Made by a program: the position numbers and the translations under genes. The notes beneath the pieces were generated by a model. The model saw only the letters and a list, made by a program, of their open reading frames with translations, was not told where the DNA came from and ran no database searches. Of a stretch of 64,000 nucleotides of DNA, positions 60,695-64,000 are shown piece by piece (the stretch's first letter is position 1; every line of letters begins with the position of its first letter). Source of the DNA: Bacillota bacterium. Its GTDB lineage: Bacteria > Bacillota > Clostridia > Christensenellales > SZUA-584. The stretch spans positions 62,001-126,000 of the forward strand of contig JAEYLC010000044.1 of assembly GCA_023461435.1 (NCBI GenBank), read 5' to 3'.

Positions 60695-62476
60695 TCACAC
60701 GCCCATGACGTCCTTGAATTCAGCGAGCGCTTTGCGAAAAGCTTCCATCGCGGCTTTGATCGGCGCGCCGTCCGTAAAATCGACGCCCGCCTTTTTCAGG
60801 AGCTCGAGCGGGTAATCGCTGCCGCCGCTCTTCAGGAATTCAAGGTAAGCCTCGCGGACGCCGGGCCGTCCCTCGAAGATGCCGGTCGCGATCATCACCG
60901 CCGAGCTGAAGCCTGTCGCGTATTTGTACACATAAAACGCGTTGTAGAAATGCGGGATGCGCGCCCATTCGATCGCGATGGTGTCACAGGTTTTGATACC
61001 GTCGCCGTAATAGAGCTTGTTGAGCTCCGCGTATTTTTGAGACAGCGCCTCGCCCGTGAGCGGCTCGCCCGATTCGCACATCGCGTGGGAAATACGCTCG
61101 AACTCCGCGAACATCGTCTGCCTTAAAACGGTGGTGCGGAACTGGTCGAGATAATGATTGAGCACATATTTTTTGAGCGCGTCGTCACCGTTTTTAAGCA
61201 GATGCCGGGTGAGCAGCACCTCGTTGACGGTGGACGCGACCTCGGCCACGAATATCGTATAAGACGCGAGCGGGAACGGCTGGCTCTCATCCGAGAAATA
61301 CGAATGCAGCGCGTGCCCAAGCTCATGCGCGATGGTATACACGCTGTCAAGATCGCTGCGGTGGTTGAGCAGCACGTAAGGATGCGTGCCGTATGCGCCC
61401 CATGAATAGGCGCCGCTCGTTTTACCTTCGTTCTCAAACACATCGATCCAGTTTTCGTTATAGGCGCGCTTTAACAGCGCGATGTAATCGTTGCCCATCG
61501 GCGCCAGCGCCTCAAACACGATGTCCATCGCTTCTTCATAGCTGTATTTTTTGCCCGTATCGGGCACGAGTGGCACATACACGTCGTACATGGCGATGTC
61601 ATCGAGCCCGAGTATCCTGCGGCGCGCGTCGATGTAATCGTACATGATATCAAGATTGTCATGTATCGCGCCGAGTAGGCCGTCGTAGAGCGAGACGGGC
61701 ACGTTGTCGCCGAACAGCGCCTTGTTAAGCGCGCTTTCGTAGTTGCGCACGCGCGCGTAGTACACGTCCTTTTTGACGCTCGTGGCGTAGGTGGTCGCGA
61801 TCGTGTTGATCATGCCCTGAAACGCGCTGTAATACGTCTCAAACACATCCTTGCGCACCTGCCGGTCGCGGTGCTGCATCAGCTCGATAAACTTGGCGTG
61901 CGTCAATTGCACGGGCCCTTCGGGCGTGTTCACGGTGCCGAATTTTAAATCGACATTATCAAGCATTGTGAAAATGTCGCGGATGCCCGACGCGAAATCG
62001 CCGCTCATCGAGAGCAGCTTTTCCTCGCCTTCGCTGAGCACATGCTGTTTCTGGCGCATCACATCGCGGATCATGAACGCGTACGGTGCCAGCGCTTGAT
62101 CCTCTTTGATATAACTTTCAAGCGTGTCTTCACTCTGCTGGAGCAATGCGGGCGCGACAAACGAGGCTTCTCCCGATACCGCCACATACAGCGACATCGC
62201 GCGGTCGGTCATCGCCTGATATTGCGAATTGGAGTTGTCCTCGTCGCGATGCATCTTGGCGTAAACGTACAGCCGTTCGCACATCAGCGAGAGCTCGTCG
62301 ATGCGCTGCAGCGCGCTTGCAAGGCTGCCTGCGCTGTCCGCGAAGCCCTGCTTCAAATCCTTTACAGCGGGCAGCAGCTGCTGGAGCTTTGCAAAATCCT
62401 TTTCCCATTCTTCATTCGAGGAATAAATATCGTTTAGATTCCATTTGTACTTGTCGTCAATTTCATTGCGTTTCAT
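60695..62476 (-). CDS. pepF: Oligoendopeptidase F
   Basis: 593 residues from ATG 62476 after GGAGG. M3B metallopeptidase: the zinc motif HELGH in AHELGHALHSYF near residue 383, with the third ligand Glu in VAEVASTVNEVLL. The N-terminal about 200 residues are the helical M3 lid (WNLNDIYSSNEEWEKDF at the start is a family hallmark). It cuts peptides of 7-17 residues in the cytosol. Confidence 0.95.
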   Translation of the reverse strand: MKRNEIDDKYKWNLNDIYSSNEEWEKDFAKLQQLLPAVKDLKQGFADSAGSLASALQRIDELSLMCERLYVYAKMHRDEDNSNSQYQAMTDRAMSLYVAVSGEASFVAPALLQQSEDTLESYIKEDQALAPYAFMIRDVMRQKQHVLSEGEEKLLSMSGDFASGIRDIFTMLDNVDLKFGTVNTPEGPVQLTHAKFIELMQHRDRQVRKDVFETYYSAFQGMINTIATTYATSVKKDVYYARVRNYESALNKALFGDNVPVSLYDGLLGAIHDNLDIMYDYIDARRRILGLDDIAMYDVYVPLVPDTGKKYSYEEAMDIVFEALAPMGNDYIALLKRAYNENWIDVFENEGKTSGAYSWGAYGTHPYVLLNHRSDLDSVYTIAHELGHALHSYFSDESQPFPLASYTIFVAEVASTVNEVLLTRHLLKNGDDALKKYVLNHYLDQFRTTVLRQTMFAEFERISHAMCESGEPLTGEALSQKYAELNKLYYGDGIKTCDTIAIEWARIPHFYNAFYVYKYATGFSSAVMIATGIFEGRPGVREAYLEFLKSGGSDYPLELLKKAGVDFTDGAPIKAAMEAFRKALAEFKDVMGV

Positions 62477-62527
62477 CGCATCCTCCGAACTTAAGCTTAT
62501 GACTATCATTATGCCCCATTTGTGAGC

Positions 62528-63454
62528 CTAATAACGGATATCCTTGCCCTTGAAAAGTATCTTTTGGGAAAAACGGGCGTCCATCAGACGCGAGAAAATA
62601 CGCTCGCCATAGCGTTCGTCGAGGTCGTGAAACGGCAGATTGGTCACGATCACCGTTTTGCGCCGCGCCGCGCCGCGTTCGTTGATAAGATCGAAGAAAT
62701 ATTCTTTTGTGACGTTCTTGGTCATGGGCTCGGTGCCGATATCGTCGATGATAAGCAGCGGCACTTCGAGAATGGGATCGAGGTCCACGTCCTCGCCAAG
62801 CCGATGCTGGTGAAACAGCGAGAAGAGACGGTAAGCCGTAAAGCTCGCCGCGGTGTGTCCGCGTTCGATCACCCGGCGCATGATGCATTTGGAAACATAG
62901 GTTTTGCCAAGGCCGACGCTGCCCGAGAGCAGCAGCAGCGATGAGCAGCCGGGGAAGCTGTCCGCATATCCGGCGCAGACGTCGCGAATGCGCGCCATGA
63001 TGTCGCGCTGGGATTTTCCATTATCGACCGGTTCCGTATCGAACCGGCCAAGGTCGAACTTTTCAAAGCTCACATCGTCGTCGGTCAGGCGCGCGGCATC
63101 GAGCTTGTCCTCTAAAACGCGTTTTTTAAAGCAATCGCAGTGCGTGGCGTCGTCGAGCAGCCCTGTGTCGCGGCATTGCGCGCACGAATACACAGGGCCC
63201 AGATAATCCGCGCCGTAGCCCGCGCGGCTGAGCAGCGCGGCGCTTTGCGCTCGCAGCGCTTCAATCTGCCCACTGCCGTCCGGTTCACCCTTCAGGCGCA
63301 GCTTTGGACGCGCGATCAGCAGCGTTTCGAGCTGCTCATGCAGCGCTACGAGCCCCGGCACCCGGTCGAATGCCTCGTTTCTGCGGCGGTCCATTTCGAG
63401 TTCGTTTTGCTGTTGGATGCGGCTGTATTCCGCCAGCACATCGGATATGCTCAT
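62528..63454 (-). CDS. DnaC/DnaI-like helicase-loader ATPase
   Basis: 308 residues. N-terminal coiled region, a Cys cluster CAQCRDTG ... THCDCFKK like the zinc site of DnaI (near 91-112), then the AAA+ domain: Walker A LSGSVGLGKTYVSK near 178, Walker B LLIIDDIGTE near 240 and an Arg-finger region. It overlaps the DnaD-like gene upstream by one base (TAATG), the arrangement of primosomal pairs in Bacillota. Likely loads the replicative helicase. Confidence 0.9.
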   Translation of the reverse strand: MSISDVLAEYSRIQQQNELEMDRRRNEAFDRVPGLVALHEQLETLLIARPKLRLKGEPDGSGQIEALRAQSAALLSRAGYGADYLGPVYSCAQCRDTGLLDDATHCDCFKKRVLEDKLDAARLTDDDVSFEKFDLGRFDTEPVDNGKSQRDIMARIRDVCAGYADSFPGCSSLLLLSGSVGLGKTYVSKCIMRRVIERGHTAASFTAYRLFSLFHQHRLGEDVDLDPILEVPLLIIDDIGTEPMTKNVTKEYFFDLINERGAARRKTVIVTNLPFHDLDERYGERIFSRLMDARFSQKILFKGKDIRY

Positions 63455-64000
63455 TATGCTCCTTCGTCCTCAAACAGATTGACGGCGAGATGGTCGTAAT
63501 TTTCCACCGGGCGTTCGAACGACTCACGCACGGCGGTATGGCTTTCGCTGTGCTTTTTCATTTCGCTCTGTGCGTCTTCCAGCGTTTTCACGCCCTTGTT
63601 ATGCCAGTTGGTCAGTATCGAATTGAGATACGAATACGGCTTATCGGAGAGCGTGCTGACATCGGCGGCCAGCAGTATCGCGTCGTGCGCGATGCTCCAT
63701 TCGCCGTTCCAGCGCTCATATATCTTTCGGTGCGCGTCCGTCGGCGTTTTCGCGATTCCCGCCATTTCAAACACCGCTGAGATGCGCTCATCGAGCTCCT
63801 TTTGCCGTGTGATGTGCGCCTTGGCCGCGGTGACCGTGGTAATCCGGTTGTTGTACCAATCGGTGAGCAGGCTGTCAAGCAGCGCAAAAGGCCGTTTGCC
63901 GCGCGCGCCCACGTGCTTGGCGGCAAGTATCAGCATCGGCTTGTCATAGCCGTATACGGTTGTCCACTTTTGGTACAGGCTTTCGTGCTCGAACGAGGGC
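63454..64000 (-). CDS. DnaD/DnaB2-domain primosomal protein (partial)
   Basis: The frame enters from the right edge and ends at TAA 63456-63454; about 181 residues are visible. They contain two copies of the DnaD-type block: YQKWTTVYGYDKPMLILAAK followed by LLDSLLTDWYNNRI, and IYERWNGEWSIAHDAILLAA followed by YLNSILTNWHNKGV. Each copy has the YxxxILxxW core of the domain. It is translationally linked to the helicase-loader gene, so the two act together in replication restart or initiation. Confidence 0.88.
   Translation of the reverse strand, partial: PSFEHESLYQKWTTVYGYDKPMLILAAKHVGARGKRPFALLDSLLTDWYNNRITTVTAAKAHITRQKELDERISAVFEMAGIAKTPTDAHRKIYERWNGEWSIAHDAILLAADVSTLSDKPYSYLNSILTNWHNKGVKTLEDAQSEMKKHSESHTAVRESFERPVENYDHLAVNLFEDEGA

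Overview
The window looks like chromosomal DNA of a low-to-mid-GC Gram-positive anaerobe, most likely a member of Clostridia (Bacillota). Evidence: a T-box leader on ileS, a fluoride riboswitch on a fluC/crcB pair, an adenosylcobalamin riboswitch on a B12-type ABC importer, an rpmH-rnpA-yidD-yidC-jag cluster, DnaD/DnaI-like replication proteins, many lipoproteins with lipobox signal peptides, strong AGGAGG ribosome binding sites and several TTG starts. Base composition appears a little above 50% GC by eye. No prophage, insertion-sequence transposase, CRISPR array or rRNA was seen.

Layout. 1-6.7 kb: tail of a cupin regulator, an acyl-CoA synthetase, a frameshifted M15 peptidase lipoprotein, an autoregulated TetR/ABC-2 exporter operon and a double class II aldolase. 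6.8-14.4 kb: two tandem modules, each an OmpR-type response regulator, a sensor kinase and a large paralogous lipoprotein (resembling DUF6034); the second also has a 58-residue membrane protein. All four transcription starts carry the same promoter architecture of 11-bp phased repeats. This is the best candidate in the window for an incompletely described signalling system. 14.5-17.4 kb: two flavin reductase-like proteins divergent from a TetR gene with twin operators, and a lipoprotein. 17.5-24.8 kb: housekeeping mfd, pth, HAD phosphatase, glmU and phosphofructokinase. 25-29.8 kb: zinc-ribbon membrane protein, cobalamin riboswitch and btuFCD-like importer. 29.9-31.8 kb: proS and tRNA-Ala(GGC).

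31.9-44 kb is an accessory stretch of small regulator/effector pairs (TetR + membrane protein, HxlR + nitroreductase, MarR + broken MFS exporter, TetR + FAD oxidoreductase) mixed with an SPFH protein, a methyltransferase, tRNA-Val(CAC) followed by tRNA-derived repeats, an aminotransferase and a D-2-hydroxyacid dehydrogenase. 44-47.5 kb: SDR, CPBP protease and twin fluoride-channel subunits with a DUF190 remnant. 47.7-51.2 kb: ileS with its T-box. 52-56 kb: AEC transporter and the rpmH-rnpA-yidD-yidC-jag operon behind a consensus promoter, without dnaA nearby. 56-64 kb: SDR, a 13-repeat leucine-rich lipoprotein, a hairpin-bounded repeat element, an aldo/keto reductase-ferredoxin, a TIM-barrel isomerase, oligoendopeptidase F, and a DnaC/DnaI-like loader with a DnaD-like partner.

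Functional themes: envelope sensing (the two signalling modules, peptidase, LRR lipoprotein, SPFH protein), ion and drug resistance by export (ABC-2, MFS, FluC), redox housekeeping under small repressors, and RNA-level control (T-box, cobalamin and fluoride riboswitches). Three genes show decay: the M15 lipoprotein (one-base frameshift), the MFS exporter (about 16-bp deletion) and DUF190 (only its C-terminal part left).
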